64,000 nucleotides of DNA, taken from Oscillospiraceae bacterium. GTDB taxonomy: Bacteria > Bacillota > Clostridia > Oscillospirales > Acutalibacteraceae. The translations under genes and the position numbers were made by a program. Where the stretch lies: positions 40,869 to 104,868 of the forward strand of contig SVPG01000002.1 in NCBI GenBank assembly GCA_015065975.1, read 5' to 3'. This document shows positions 1-9,170 of this stretch, piece by piece; positions within the stretch are counted from its first letter, which is position 1; every line of letters starts with the position of its first letter. The notes below the pieces were generated by a model that had not been told where the DNA came from, searched no databases, and saw only the letters and a list, made by a program, of their open reading frames with translations.

Positions 1-1
1 T

Positions 2-445
2 GATGCTCTGTGCGGTGCTGAGATTTCTCAGATAGAAAAACACATTGAATCCTGCGGTCTTTTCAGGACAAAAGCCAAGGATATCAAGAATATGTGCGTA
101 ATGATTCGCGACGAGTTCGGCGGAAAAGTACCCGATTCAATGGAAAAGCTTCTCACTCTTCCCGGCGTCGGCAGAAAGACCGCAAACCTGATTATGGGCG
201 ATGTCTACGGTCAGCCTGCAATAGTTGCCGACACTCACTGCATAAGGATCACAAACCGTCTCGGTCTGACCGATTCCAAAGACCCGTACAAGGTCGAAAT
301 GCAGCTCAAAGAAATCATCGAACCGCATGAGGGCAACGATTTCTGTCACAGACTCGTCCTGTTCGGACGCGAGATATGCAGCGCAAAATCACAAAAATGC
401 GGCATCTGTCCCCTTGCGGATATATGCCCCTCCAACAACCGATAA
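2..445 (+). CDS. nth: Endonuclease III, 3' part (5' end outside window)
   Basis: DNA base-excision repair glycosylase/AP lyase that removes oxidised pyrimidines. The reading frame is open from base 2, so about the last 147 residues are present of a family length near 210. The helix-hairpin-helix motif LPGVGRKTA (about bases 167-193) is followed by the catalytic Asp region VADTHC. The C-terminus holds the 4Fe-4S cluster motif with C-X6-C-X2-C-X5-C spacing, ending at the stop. An internal Met at base 92 is not the start, because homologous sequence continues upstream of it. The ABC-F gene follows after only 15 bases, so the two are probably cotranscribed. Identification is firm. Confidence 0.95.
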   Translation, partial: DALCGAEISQIEKHIESCGLFRTKAKDIKNMCVMIRDEFGGKVPDSMEKLLTLPGVGRKTANLIMGDVYGQPAIVADTHCIRITNRLGLTDSKDPYKVEMQLKEIIEPHEGNDFCHRLVLFGREICSAKSQKCGICPLADICPSNNR

Positions 446-460
446 AGGATTTGATTTTCA

Positions 461-2356
461 ATGGCTTTACTCACAGCAAACAACGTCGGACTGTGGTTCG
501 GCGAACGTGAGATAATGAGCGGTGTCAGCTTTTCCGTTCCCGAAAAGGGTCGAATAGGACTTGTCGGCGTAAACGGCTGCGGCAAGACATCACTCTTCAA
601 AATGATAACAGGTGAACTTCAGACAGACGAAGGGGAAATCGTCCGTTCAAGATTTACCACAATCGGATATATGGAACAGATCACACTCGACGGTTCCAGA
701 ACCATGTACGATGAAGTTCTCACAGTTTTTTCCCATCTCGAAGAGATGGAGCAGGAGATTTCACGTATTAACAAAATGCTCGAAACCTGCGACGATGCCG
801 CACTCATCGAAAAACAGCACCAGCTCAACGAAAGCTTTGCCGACAACGGCGGTCTTACATTCCGCGTCAGAGCAAAATCGGCGCTTCTCGGACTGGGCTT
901 TTCCCAGCAGCAGCTCAGCCAGACGATCGATACCCTCAGCGGCGGTCAGCGGTCCAAGGTTCAGCTGTGCAAGCTTCTTCTCTCGGGAGCAAACCTTCTG
1001 CTTCTCGACGAGCCGACAAACCATCTTGATATAGAATCGACAAAATGGCTCGAGAACTTCCTTCTCACCTGCGGAAACGGTTATATCGTAATATCCCATG
1101 ACCGTTATTTCCTCGACCGTGTGACGAACACCACGATGGAGCTCGAAAACCGACGTGTTACCGTATATAACGGAAATTACAGCCGCTATCTGTCGCTCAA
1201 GGCTGAGCGCCGCGAATCAGATATAAGACACAACGAGAATACACTCAAGGAAATCAAGCGAATCGAAGGAATAATCGATCAGCAGAAAAGATGGAATCAG
1301 GAGCGAAATTACGTCACGATAGCAAGCAAAGCAAAACAGATAGAGAGGCTCGAAAAGGAGCTTGTCACTGTTGAAAAGGCACCTGACAGTATCCGCTTCA
1401 AATTCACCTCGCGTGAGCTTGTTACCGAAACCATGCTCACCGCCGACCGTCTTGCTTTCTCTTACGGCGATAAGGAAATCTTCAAAGACCTGAGCTTTAC
1501 CGTAAAAAAAGCCGAACGAGTATTCCTTATCGGCTCAAACGGCTGCGGAAAATCCACCCTTCTGAACATTCTTGCGTCAAGAATGCCCGGAAAGGCGGGT
1601 AGCTTTACGCTTGGAATTGGCGTAGTTGCGGGATATTTCGACCAGACACTCAGCTCTCTGCACACTGAAAAGACGGCTCTTGACGAGATATGGGACGAAT
1701 ATCCACGCATGACAGAGACTCAGGTTCGCTCCGCAATGGCATCGTTTCTCTTCCGCGGAGACGACGTTTTCCGTAAAGTCGGATTACTTTCCGGCGGAGA
1801 ACGTGCCCGACTTGCTCTTTTGAAGCTTATGCTCTCGGGAGCAAATCTCCTCTTCCTCGACGAGCCTACAAACCACCTCGATACAGCGTCCCGCGAGGCG
1901 CTCGAACAGGCTCTTTCGGATTATGAAGGCACACTTTTCATCGTATCTCATGACCGTTATTTCATAAATAAGCTCGCAAGCAGAATCTATCATATGGAAA
2001 ACGGCAAGCTCAGCGAATACCTCGGCAACTACGATTATTTTGAAGAACATCGTGTGATTACGGATACACAGGTCAAACAGACAAAACAGCAGAGCTCGCA
2101 GGCCATCGAATACAAACTTCGCAAGGAACGTGAATCTGCTTTGAGAAAATGCAAAGGTCAGATAGAGCGCACCGAAAAGCGTATAGAAGAAATATCGGTT
2201 GAGGTCGATGAACTCAACCGCAGTCTGACTCTGCCGGAAATCTCGTCAGATTACGAAAAGGTCCTTGAGATCACAAATCAGCTCGACAATCTGAATGAAG
2301 AAGAAAACTCCCTCTATTCTCTGCTCGAGAAGCTTTATGAACAGCTTGAAGGCTGA
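461..2356 (+). CDS. ABC-F family ATPase (Uup/YdiF-like)
   Basis: Soluble duplicated ABC ATPase of the ABC-F type, a family that acts on ribosomes rather than as transporters. Domain 1 has Walker A GVNGCGKT (residues 36-43), LSGGQ near 159 and Walker B LLLLDEP near 183. Domain 2 has Walker A GSNGCGKST near 358 and LSGGE near 443. There are no membrane helices. A linker rich in charged residues separates the domains, and a C-terminal coiled coil (about 541-631) resembles the Uup C-terminal region. It lies 14 bases before mtaB and 15 after nth. Whether it is a housekeeping factor or gives antibiotic protection cannot be told from sequence; the chromosomal repair/tRNA context favours housekeeping. 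Confidence 0.9.
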   Translation: MALLTANNVGLWFGEREIMSGVSFSVPEKGRIGLVGVNGCGKTSLFKMITGELQTDEGEIVRSRFTTIGYMEQITLDGSRTMYDEVLTVFSHLEEMEQEISRINKMLETCDDAALIEKQHQLNESFADNGGLTFRVRAKSALLGLGFSQQQLSQTIDTLSGGQRSKVQLCKLLLSGANLLLLDEPTNHLDIESTKWLENFLLTCGNGYIVISHDRYFLDRVTNTTMELENRRVTVYNGNYSRYLSLKAERRESDIRHNENTLKEIKRIEGIIDQQKRWNQERNYVTIASKAKQIERLEKELVTVEKAPDSIRFKFTSRELVTETMLTADRLAFSYGDKEIFKDLSFTVKKAERVFLIGSNGCGKSTLLNILASRMPGKAGSFTLGIGVVAGYFDQTLSSLHTEKTALDEIWDEYPRMTETQVRSAMASFLFRGDDVFRKVGLLSGGERARLALLKLMLSGANLLFLDEPTNHLDTASREALEQALSDYEGTLFIVSHDRYFINKLASRIYHMENGKLSEYLGNYDYFEEHRVITDTQVKQTKQQSSQAIEYKLRKERESALRKCKGQIERTEKRIEEISVEVDELNRSLTLPEISSDYEKVLEITNQLDNLNEEENSLYSLLEKLYEQLEG

Positions 2357-2370
2357 CGGAAAGGAAACTT

Positions 2371-3645
2371 ATGAAAGTCTATATTTACACCCTTGGCTGT
2401 AAGGTGAATCAATATGAATCACAGCAGATGGAGGACGCTCTGAACTCTGCAGGCTTTGACAGAGCCTGCAAAGGCGAAAGTGCCGATGTCTATATTGTCA
2501 ACAGCTGCGCCGTCACGGCAACAGCCGTTCAGAAAACCCGTCAGACACTCTCCAAGATCAGGCGTGATCACCCCGAAGCTATCGTATGCCTCACCGGCTG
2601 TGTTCCTCAGGCGTTTCCCACGTGCGGGTCTGAGGGCTGTGCCGCGGATATCATAATCGGCAATTCCAACAGAGAAAAGCTCACACAATACATTCTTCAG
2701 TACGCTGAAAACGGTATTCCCATTATCAACATCGAGGAACACACAAAGAATTCCGGACTTGGCGGAACTGTAAGCGGACTCGGTGAACGCGCACGCGCAT
2801 ATATCAAAATCGAAGACGGCTGCAACAGATTCTGCTCCTACTGCATAATCCCCTATGCAAGAGGAAGGGTCAGAAGCCGCACCTTACAGGATATCGTCTC
2901 AGAAGCAAAGGCTCTTTCTACGTCTTACCGCGAGGTTGTTCTCGTCGGAATAAACCTCTCGGCATACGGTTCAGATATCGGTCTTTCTCTTCTTGACGCT
3001 GTCAGAGAAATCGAAAAGATCGACGGAATAGATCGCATCAGACTCGGTTCTATGGAACCCGATCTTCTCACTCCCGACGTTCTGAGCGGTCTTGCAGCCT
3101 GCAAAAAGTTCTGTCCGCAGTTCCATATCTCGCTCCAGAGCGGCTGTGATGCAACGCTCAAAAGAATGAACCGACATTACACAAGCGACGAGTATTACAG
3201 ACTTGTCTGCGACATAAGAGACAATTTTGAAAATCCATCCGTCACTACAGATGTCATGTGCGGTTTTGTCGGAGAAACGGACGACGAATTCAATCAATCG
3301 CTTGATTTTGTCAGAAAAGTGGGCTTTGCAAAAACTCACTGTTTCATTTACTCAAAGAGAAAGGGCACAAAAGCCTACGATATGGAGGGGCACGTAAAAC
3401 CCGAGGTCGCCTCCTCGCGTATGGCTCGCCTGCTTGAAGCCGCACAGGAATGTGAAAACAGCTTCTTTATGTCTCAGATCGGTTCACGGGCAGAAGTCCT
3501 TGTTGAACGTCCCTGCGAAGATGGCTTTGTTGAGGGCTTTTCAAAAAACTACACTCCCATCAGAATCAAAGGCGATTACGAACGCGGAAGTATTATCAGC
3601 GTAACAATCACAGGCACCAACGGTGAATACTGTACAGCAGAATAA
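2371..3645 (+). CDS. mtaB: tRNA t6A37 methylthiotransferase MtaB
   Basis: Radical-SAM enzyme that converts t6A37 to ms2t6A37 in tRNAs. The N-terminal MTTase domain begins with TLGCKVNQYE, typical of MtaB/YqeV rather than MiaB or RimO, with cluster cysteines C10, C46 and C77. The radical-SAM cysteines are C151, C155 and C158 in CNRFCSYC. A TRAM-like region lies near the C-terminus. Length (424 aa) is normal. The start has a good GGAAAGGAAA ribosome site 5-6 bases upstream. It is the last gene of the nth-ABC-F-mtaB run, which ends at a bidirectional terminator. Confidence 0.95.
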   Translation: MKVYIYTLGCKVNQYESQQMEDALNSAGFDRACKGESADVYIVNSCAVTATAVQKTRQTLSKIRRDHPEAIVCLTGCVPQAFPTCGSEGCAADIIIGNSNREKLTQYILQYAENGIPIINIEEHTKNSGLGGTVSGLGERARAYIKIEDGCNRFCSYCIIPYARGRVRSRTLQDIVSEAKALSTSYREVVLVGINLSAYGSDIGLSLLDAVREIEKIDGIDRIRLGSMEPDLLTPDVLSGLAACKKFCPQFHISLQSGCDATLKRMNRHYTSDEYYRLVCDIRDNFENPSVTTDVMCGFVGETDDEFNQSLDFVRKVGFAKTHCFIYSKRKGTKAYDMEGHVKPEVASSRMARLLEAAQECENSFFMSQIGSRAEVLVERPCEDGFVEGFSKNYTPIRIKGDYERGSIISVTITGTNGEYCTAE

Positions 3646-3648
3646 CAA

Positions 3649-3682
3649 AAAGGAGAAAGACCTCGGTCTTTCTCCTTTTTTA
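3649..3682. terminator. Bidirectional intrinsic terminator
   Basis: A 13-bp stem, AAGGAGAAAGACC with its complement, around a short TC-rich loop, followed by a T run on the + strand and preceded by an A run that serves the - strand. It separates the convergent mtaB and anti-sigma genes. Confidence 0.92.
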
Positions 3683-4912
3683 TTATTCTATTTCACTTGT
3701 TTCTTCCTCTTCACACGGCTCTTCGGATATTTCTTCTTCAGACACCGTGTCATCAGCCTCTTCTATTTCGGGCTGCTCGGTTTGCTTTCTCTTTCTTTTT
3801 ATCTCAACAACCACGGCAAAAACCACGAGAGCTCCGATTATAATGCCGATAACGGTCACGGGAACAAAGCTCTTATACCGCTCCCACAAAGCATTTTTCA
3901 CCTTTGACCAACTGACCGATTCCATGATGGTTTCCATCAGTCTGAGGTTTTCCTCGGAAAGCTCCTGCCCTATCGGCGCTTCACCGTCGGGATGTTCGAT
4001 GAGCACGAAAATAAAACGCTGACCGTTAATTATCGTCGTATATTCAAGGCGGTTTTCAACCGTCTCCAGGGTATCCACTCTGCAAAACGCCTTTATGAAC
4101 ACAGCCTGATTATGCTTATACACTTCACAGTTGTGATATTTTACCCCCTGAACCGCTTCATCAGAGGCGCCGTAGTTTTCAAACTCGTCAACACGAAGTC
4201 TGAGTTCTTCATCTGTCAGAAGATTCATATCGTACACCGCCCAGGTACCGTCATCCTCCTCCATATAGACAACAAGCTCGGTCGTCATACCGTCTCCGCT
4301 TTTCCATACGGCATTGAAGTAAATATCATTGCGTCGGTATGCAGCCTCAAGCTCACCTTCGGTCATACCGTACACCTCAAGAAGCTCAAAATCAGACGAA
4401 ACATCTCTTCCCGTACAATATGCATCACCGGGGATTTCGACACTCAAAAAAAGCTCTTCTATATCAAAACGCTGTACCTTGTCCGACAAATCCGAAGGCT
4501 CCTCGGCCTGGTTTTCCTGAACAACACCTGCGGCACTCTGATCGGGCGGAACATCTGTTATCTCTGTATCTTCAATAACATCACCGAACTGGGCACTGTC
4601 ATTTATCTGAGACTCCGAGGATTCATACAGTATTTCCTCATCATTTAACATCGGTGCATATGCCGCAGAATCACCGCTGTTCATCATCGACGGCAGAACA
4701 GCGATCATTCCGACTGCAACAACAACAGCTGCTGCCGCCGCGAGAACTCTTATTACTGTTTTTGAAACGGAGTTCTTTTTTGTTTCCGTTTCGATTATCT
4801 CTTCCTGCGTTCCACTCTGCGCCTCTATACGCGCAAGGACATCACCAAAGTCAAGTTTTATATCCTGTTCAAGTTCTTCCTTTACCAGAGCTTCAATTCT
4901 CTCGTCGTTCAC
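3683..4912 (-). CDS. Membrane anti-sigma factor-like protein
   Basis: Likely holds the ECF sigma factor encoded just upstream inactive at the membrane. The acidic N-terminus (residues 1-50) would face the cytoplasm and bind sigma. A helix at 52-74 crosses the membrane, followed by an external domain of about 250 residues, a second helix at 349-370 and a very acidic cytoplasmic tail rich in Glu. The gene starts at GTG and overlaps the sigma stop codon (GTGA), a typical translational coupling. No zinc-binding HXXXCXXC anti-sigma motif is visible, so the pairing rests on context and topology. The external domain resembles that of the protein at 38465-39394. Confidence 0.75.
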   Translation of the reverse strand: MNDERIEALVKEELEQDIKLDFGDVLARIEAQSGTQEEIIETETKKNSVSKTVIRVLAAAAAVVVAVGMIAVLPSMMNSGDSAAYAPMLNDEEILYESSESQINDSAQFGDVIEDTEITDVPPDQSAAGVVQENQAEEPSDLSDKVQRFDIEELFLSVEIPGDAYCTGRDVSSDFELLEVYGMTEGELEAAYRRNDIYFNAVWKSGDGMTTELVVYMEEDDGTWAVYDMNLLTDEELRLRVDEFENYGASDEAVQGVKYHNCEVYKHNQAVFIKAFCRVDTLETVENRLEYTTIINGQRFIFVLIEHPDGEAPIGQELSEENLRLMETIMESVSWSKVKNALWERYKSFVPVTVIGIIIGALVVFAVVVEIKRKRKQTEQPEIEEADDTVSEEEISEEPCEEEETSEIE

Positions 4913-5439
4913 TGTGCCACCTCCGTTCCTATATATTTTTTCATTTTTTTAAGCGCCTGCGAGTGACGCCATTTTACCGTTCCCTCAGGCTGATCGAGCA
5001 TCTGTGCTATCTCGTTCATCTTCATACCGCTGACTGCGTGCAGTACAAAAACCTCACGTTCACTTTCGGAAAGTCTGCTGACCGCATCGGAAATAACCGT
5101 CTTGTCGACAGCAGTATCTTCAACCGAAGCTGCAGAATCGATATTCTCATCGAGAGGCTCGTATGTACTGCTTTTTCGTGACAATGCGTCCATTGTAAGA
5201 TTCCTTGCAATGCGCATTATCCACGCAACGCCGAATCGCTGCGGTCTGAATTTCTTTGCACCGCTGTAAACCCTGACGAATGTATCCTGCATAACGTCCT
5301 CAGCCGTCTGTCGGTTTTGTGACAGGGACAATGCATACGCGTAAACCTGTTTTGCCAGCGCATTATACAGCTCTTCAAGTGCCGCCATATCACCGCCGGC
5401 CACTCTGAGAATCAGAGCATCCGCCTGCATATGTGTCAT
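4909..5439 (-). CDS. ECF-type RNA polymerase sigma factor
   Basis: Directs RNA polymerase to a specific set of promoters. At 176 aa it has only regions 2 and 4. Region 2 contains TAEDVMQDTFVRVY followed by a W-x-MRIARN stretch. Region 4 has SEREVFVLHAVSGM and the helix-turn-helix MNEIAQMLDQPEGTVKWRHS. The start has an AGGGAGG ribosome site. It overlaps the membrane partner gene downstream by 4 bases. An inverted repeat and an AACC-containing stretch upstream may be its own promoter, consistent with self-activation as in many ECF systems. The signal it answers is unknown. Confidence 0.93.
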   Translation of the reverse strand: MTHMQADALILRVAGGDMAALEELYNALAKQVYAYALSLSQNRQTAEDVMQDTFVRVYSGAKKFRPQRFGVAWIMRIARNLTMDALSRKSSTYEPLDENIDSAASVEDTAVDKTVISDAVSRLSESEREVFVLHAVSGMKMNEIAQMLDQPEGTVKWRHSQALKKMKKYIGTEVAQ

Positions 5440-5470
5440 ATTTACCTCCCTTGATAATTTAACTTTGAAA

Positions 5471-5489
5471 ATGCCAAAAAGGTTGGCAT
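5471..5489 (-). promoter_or_regulatory. Inverted repeat upstream of ECF sigma gene
   Basis: ATGCCAA and TTGGCAT form 7-bp arms around a 5-base spacer, about 30 bases upstream of the ECF sigma start. On the - strand it reads through GCCAACCTTTTTGG, containing an AACC core of the kind used at many ECF -35 elements. It could be an autoregulated promoter or an operator; which one is not decided by sequence. Confidence 0.4.
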
Positions 5490-5562
5490 ATCTGTTTATT
5501 TATTCTACAATATTTATCCATAAAATTCTACACAATAATCCTGCTTATTTTCAAAAAAGCTC

Positions 5563-5590
5563 TCGAATTAAGTTATTTTTATGCTATAAT
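5563..5590 (+). promoter_or_regulatory. SigA-type promoter for the dnaD-like gene
   Basis: Extended -10 TGCTATAAT at 5582-5590 with only a weak -35 (TCGAAT at 5563-5568). Transcription would start near 5597, leaving a short leader before the gene. Confidence 0.65.
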
Positions 5591-5621
5591 AAGTATTACT
5601 CTTTTATTAGGAATGATTTTT

Positions 5622-6668
5622 TTGAGTTTTATGATACCTCTCGGATCCTGGCGCTCGGTATTTGCCGTACCGTCAGAGGTCGTTGATAAGCATCTGCGCC
5701 TTGCAGGTGCAGCACAGCTCAAGGTTCTCCTTTTTCTTCTAAGGCACAGCGACTGCCCAATTGAGGTCGATATGCTTGCCGAAAATATAGGCATACGCGT
5801 TGAAGACGCGAAGGACGCTGTCGAATACTGGGTTCACTGCGGTCTTCTGTGCGACTGCGGTACTTCCCTTTCTCCCGCAGGAACTCAGGCACCTTCTCAG
5901 TTTATCAGACCTGAGCCCGCCGCGCCGATCGCCGCTCAGCCCGAACAGCAGCCTGTGCAGAAGCCTGCCAAAAAGGAACGTGTCCGTTATTCTTACAGCG
6001 AGTGTGCTCAGATACTTGCCGAGGACGATTCCATTGCTCAGATGCTCCCGGTTATCGAGGGAATACTCGACAAGCAGCTCAACCATACCGAGATTGCAAC
6101 CTATGTCACAATAGTTCGCTGGTACGGTCTGCAGCCCGATTGTCTTGCAATGCTTGTAAGCTACTGTAAAAGCATCGGAAAACCGAGCTCAAATTACATC
6201 GAAGCAACGGCCAGAGGCTGGTCAGAGGACGATATTACCACGATAGGTAAAGCTGAGGAGAAAATCGCCCGTCTGACAAAGGTCAGAACGGCCTGGAACT
6301 CCGTCAGAAATGCTCTCGATATCCCCGAAAGAAAGCCGACCGCAAAAGAAGAAGAATACTGTATGCGCTGGCTCAACGAATGGTGTCTCGGAATCGATGT
6401 TATCAAGCTCGCATACGAAAAATGTGTTGATGCAAAAGGCAAGCTCTCCTTTGCTTATATGAACGGGATAATAAAGAGCTGGTACGAGCGCGGTGCTCTC
6501 ACCGTCGCTCAGATAAAGGCTCTTCCTGCAGAAAACAAGGACAAGCCGAAATCCGACAGCTCATCTGGCAACAAGAGCTCCGATTCGGGACGCTACTCTC
6601 CCACATACAATATCAGCGAAATTGAAGAAATGCTGGACGATGACTGGCTTGATTCAAGCGGATCCTGA
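5622..6668 (+). CDS. DnaD-domain replication initiation protein
   Basis: Probable primosome component that remodels origin DNA before helicase loading. The N-terminal part (about residues 10-90) looks like a winged-helix domain. A linker rich in Ala, Pro and Gln follows. The C-terminal DnaD domain contains the family stretch YMNGIIKSWYERG, about 50 residues from the end. ATG at 5613 lies directly after AGGA; TTG at 5622 has 9-base spacing from it and ATG at 5631 is another option, so TTG 5622 is chosen (348 aa). The tail is Ser-rich and acidic. The next gene, a DnaC/DnaI-like loader 28 bases on, fits a helicase-loading operon as in other Firmicutes. Confidence 0.85.
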   Translation: MSFMIPLGSWRSVFAVPSEVVDKHLRLAGAAQLKVLLFLLRHSDCPIEVDMLAENIGIRVEDAKDAVEYWVHCGLLCDCGTSLSPAGTQAPSQFIRPEPAAPIAAQPEQQPVQKPAKKERVRYSYSECAQILAEDDSIAQMLPVIEGILDKQLNHTEIATYVTIVRWYGLQPDCLAMLVSYCKSIGKPSSNYIEATARGWSEDDITTIGKAEEKIARLTKVRTAWNSVRNALDIPERKPTAKEEEYCMRWLNEWCLGIDVIKLAYEKCVDAKGKLSFAYMNGIIKSWYERGALTVAQIKALPAENKDKPKSDSSSGNKSSDSGRYSPTYNISEIEEMLDDDWLDSSGS

Positions 6669-6696
6669 GCAAATCACGAAGGGACTGTACATATAA

Positions 6697-7692
6697 ATGG
6701 GATTTTCTACCGAAATATACGATTCGGCTCTTTCCACAATCAGACAGCTTAAGGCTGCAGCCGAATCGGAAGCAAAAGAAAGACACCGCGTATTCTGTGA
6801 GCTTTGCCCCGAATATGCGGCACTTGAAAACGAGCTGACAAAAACAGGAAGCAGGCTGATGTGCTCGATATTTGACCCGAGTTCCGATATCGACGCCTGT
6901 GTTGCCGATCTCAAAAAGATAAACGACGAAACTCAGAGAAAAATGCGCGATCTGCTTTCTGCAAACGGTCTTCCCGCCGATTATCTCGAACCGAAATATC
7001 ATTGCAGCAAATGCAGCGATACGGGTTTTGTCGACGGAGTCAACTGTTCCTGTCTCAAATCACTCATGAAAAAGGCCGCGTTCGAACGGCTGAACATGAG
7101 CACACCTCTCGGCATCTGCACGTTTGACAGCTTTTCTCTCGAAAATTATCCCGCAGAAGCACCCGGCGGATTATCTCCGAGAAAGATAATGGAAAAGACC
7201 TATCTTCGCTGCAGAAGCTATGCTGAGAATTTTTCTCTGTCCTCCCCCAGTCTTCTTCTTCAGGGCGGAGTCGGTCTCGGAAAAACGCACCTCTCTCTTG
7301 CTATTGCGGGAAAGGTCATCGACAAGGGCTTTGACGTTCTTTACGGCTCAGCACAGAGCTTCTTCAACAAGATAGAGCGCGAGCGATTCGGAAAAGCTCA
7401 GAGCGCGGACGACACGCTCGCTCTCCTTCTGAGCGCTGACCTGCTGGTACTCGACGATCTTGGGTCTGAATTCACGACACAATTTACCGTATCTGTTCTT
7501 TATGATATTCTGAATACCCGCCTTCTCGCAGGAAAACCCACCATAATCAGCACAAATCTCAACATGGAAGGCATTGAACAGAAATATTCCGAACGAATTC
7601 TCTCCAGAATCCACGGAAACTATAACCGACTCCAGTTTGTAGGCAAGGATATGAGATTTACTCTCAGACGGGTAAAAAGCGAAAAGAACTGA
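6697..7692 (+). CDS. DnaC/DnaI-like helicase loader ATPase
   Basis: AAA+ ATPase likely to load the replicative helicase. The N-terminal region is helical. A cysteine cluster near residues 103-121 (CSKCSDTG then CSC) resembles the zinc module of DnaI-type loaders. Walker A GGVGLGKTH lies at about 190-198 and Walker B LLVLDDLGSEF near 249. Sensor and arginine-finger regions follow, with SERILSRIHG near the end. Length (331 aa) suits DnaI rather than the shorter E. coli DnaC. The position directly after the DnaD-like gene supports the role. Confidence 0.88.
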   Translation: MGFSTEIYDSALSTIRQLKAAAESEAKERHRVFCELCPEYAALENELTKTGSRLMCSIFDPSSDIDACVADLKKINDETQRKMRDLLSANGLPADYLEPKYHCSKCSDTGFVDGVNCSCLKSLMKKAAFERLNMSTPLGICTFDSFSLENYPAEAPGGLSPRKIMEKTYLRCRSYAENFSLSSPSLLLQGGVGLGKTHLSLAIAGKVIDKGFDVLYGSAQSFFNKIERERFGKAQSADDTLALLLSADLLVLDDLGSEFTTQFTVSVLYDILNTRLLAGKPTIISTNLNMEGIEQKYSERILSRIHGNYNRLQFVGKDMRFTLRRVKSEKN

Positions 7693-7699
7693 AAACTGT

Positions 7700-7729
7700 C
7701 AGCCCTGCGGTCATAGCGCTGCAGGGCTG
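7700..7729 (+). terminator. GC-rich hairpin after helicase loader gene
   Basis: CAGCCCTGC pairs with GCAGGGCTG around a 12-base loop, 8 bases after the stop. It lacks a T run, so termination is uncertain; it may instead protect the 3' end. Confidence 0.45.
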
Positions 7730-7795
7730 TATCTACTGATATTTTCGAAACAGATAAGTATAATATTAAATAACAAACTTTCAAGGAATGATATT

Positions 7796-9127
7796 ATGAA
7801 CAAGGCTCGCAGCAAAAAAATCCCTAAAACCTGTACCGACCTTTTTGATTTTATAAAAAAGAGTCCCAGCTGCTATCACGCGATCGATACCGTAAAAAAC
7901 ACACTGATCTCAAACGGCTATACCCTCCTTTGCGAAGGTCAGAACTGGAATCTTTCCGAAGGCGGTAAGTATTTTGTTATAAGAAATCTTTCCTCGGTTA
8001 TAGCATTTCGCATACCGAAGTCCGATTACAACGGATTTATGATCGCCGCATCTCACAGCGACAGTCCCACCTTCCGCATAAAAGACGCATCGCAGATAAA
8101 GGGAAGCGACGGATATGTTCAGCTTTGTGTCGAGCGTTACGGCGGCATGATTTACTCAACATGGCTCGACCGCCCTCTCTCCGCCGCGGGAAGAGTTGTC
8201 GTTGAGACTGAAAACGGCATAGAAACACGGCTCGTCAACATCGACCGCGACCTTCTGCTCATTCCCAATGTTGCAATTCATATGAACCGCAATCTGAACG
8301 ACAACGCATCATACAACCCTGCTGTTGACCTTCTTCCGCTGTTTGGAAGCGGCGATAAATGCACCTCTTTTTCACAGATCGTGGCAAAGGCCGCAAAAAC
8401 AGACAAAGATAAGATAATCGGTACGGATATGTATCTTTACAACAGGCAGGAAGGCACTGTATGGGGTGCGGACAACGAGTTCATCTCCGCCCCGAGGCTC
8501 GACGATCTTGAATGTGTCTTTGCAACCCTCGAGGGATTTCTTGAGTCGGATGACAGCGACAGTATCCCGATGCTTTGCGTATTTGACAACGAGGAGGTCG
8601 GCAGTGCAACAAAGCAGGGAGCCGCTTCAACATTCCTCTCTGACATTCTGACACGTATAAACGAAGCCTTCGGTAAATCCGCTTCCGAGCTTAAAAGGAC
8701 TCTGTCCAACAGTTTTCTGGTATCTGCCGACAATGCACACGCCGTACACCCCAACCATCCCGAATATGCAGACAAAACCAACCGTCCTGTCATGAACGGC
8801 GGTATAGTCATAAAATTCAGCGCTGCTCAAAGATATACCACAGATGCAGTTTCAAATGCTCTGTTCAGGAAACTCTGCGATACTGCTGATGTTCCCGTTC
8901 AGATATACACAAACCGCGCCGATATTCCCGGCGGCTCCACACTCGGAAATATCGTAATGTCGCAGGTATCGGTCAACAGCGTTGATATCGGTCTTGCCCA
9001 GCTTGCCATGCATTCCTCATATGAGACTGCGGGTATCCGAGACATCGATTATCTCATAAAAGCAATGACAGCATTCTTCGAAAAATCAATCGTCTGTGAA
9101 GATATAGGAAACTATACCATTAAATAA
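7796..9127 (+). CDS. M18 family aminopeptidase
   Basis: Cytoplasmic zinc aminopeptidase of the aspartyl aminopeptidase family, taking acidic residues from peptide N-termini. Family motifs in order: SHSDSP (metal His/Asp) near residue 85, the DNEEVGS catalytic/metal segment near 262, HPNHPEYAD near 320, and GGSTLGNI near 382. Length (443 aa) is normal. Start ATG has AAGGA ten bases upstream. It is a single-gene unit, with a hairpin before it and a strong terminator after. Exact substrate preference is not deducible. Confidence 0.92.
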   Translation: MNKARSKKIPKTCTDLFDFIKKSPSCYHAIDTVKNTLISNGYTLLCEGQNWNLSEGGKYFVIRNLSSVIAFRIPKSDYNGFMIAASHSDSPTFRIKDASQIKGSDGYVQLCVERYGGMIYSTWLDRPLSAAGRVVVETENGIETRLVNIDRDLLLIPNVAIHMNRNLNDNASYNPAVDLLPLFGSGDKCTSFSQIVAKAAKTDKDKIIGTDMYLYNRQEGTVWGADNEFISAPRLDDLECVFATLEGFLESDDSDSIPMLCVFDNEEVGSATKQGAASTFLSDILTRINEAFGKSASELKRTLSNSFLVSADNAHAVHPNHPEYADKTNRPVMNGGIVIKFSAAQRYTTDAVSNALFRKLCDTADVPVQIYTNRADIPGGSTLGNIVMSQVSVNSVDIGLAQLAMHSSYETAGIRDIDYLIKAMTAFFEKSIVCEDIGNYTIK

Positions 9128-9170
9128 AAAAAGCAACTGAAGCGCCAAAACGCTTCAGTTGCTTTTTTTA
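9126..9170. terminator. Bidirectional intrinsic terminator
   Basis: GCAACTGAAGCG pairs with CGCTTCAGTTGC around a six-base loop, with A and T runs on the two flanks. It serves both the M18 peptidase gene and the convergent DUF1934 gene. Confidence 0.95.
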
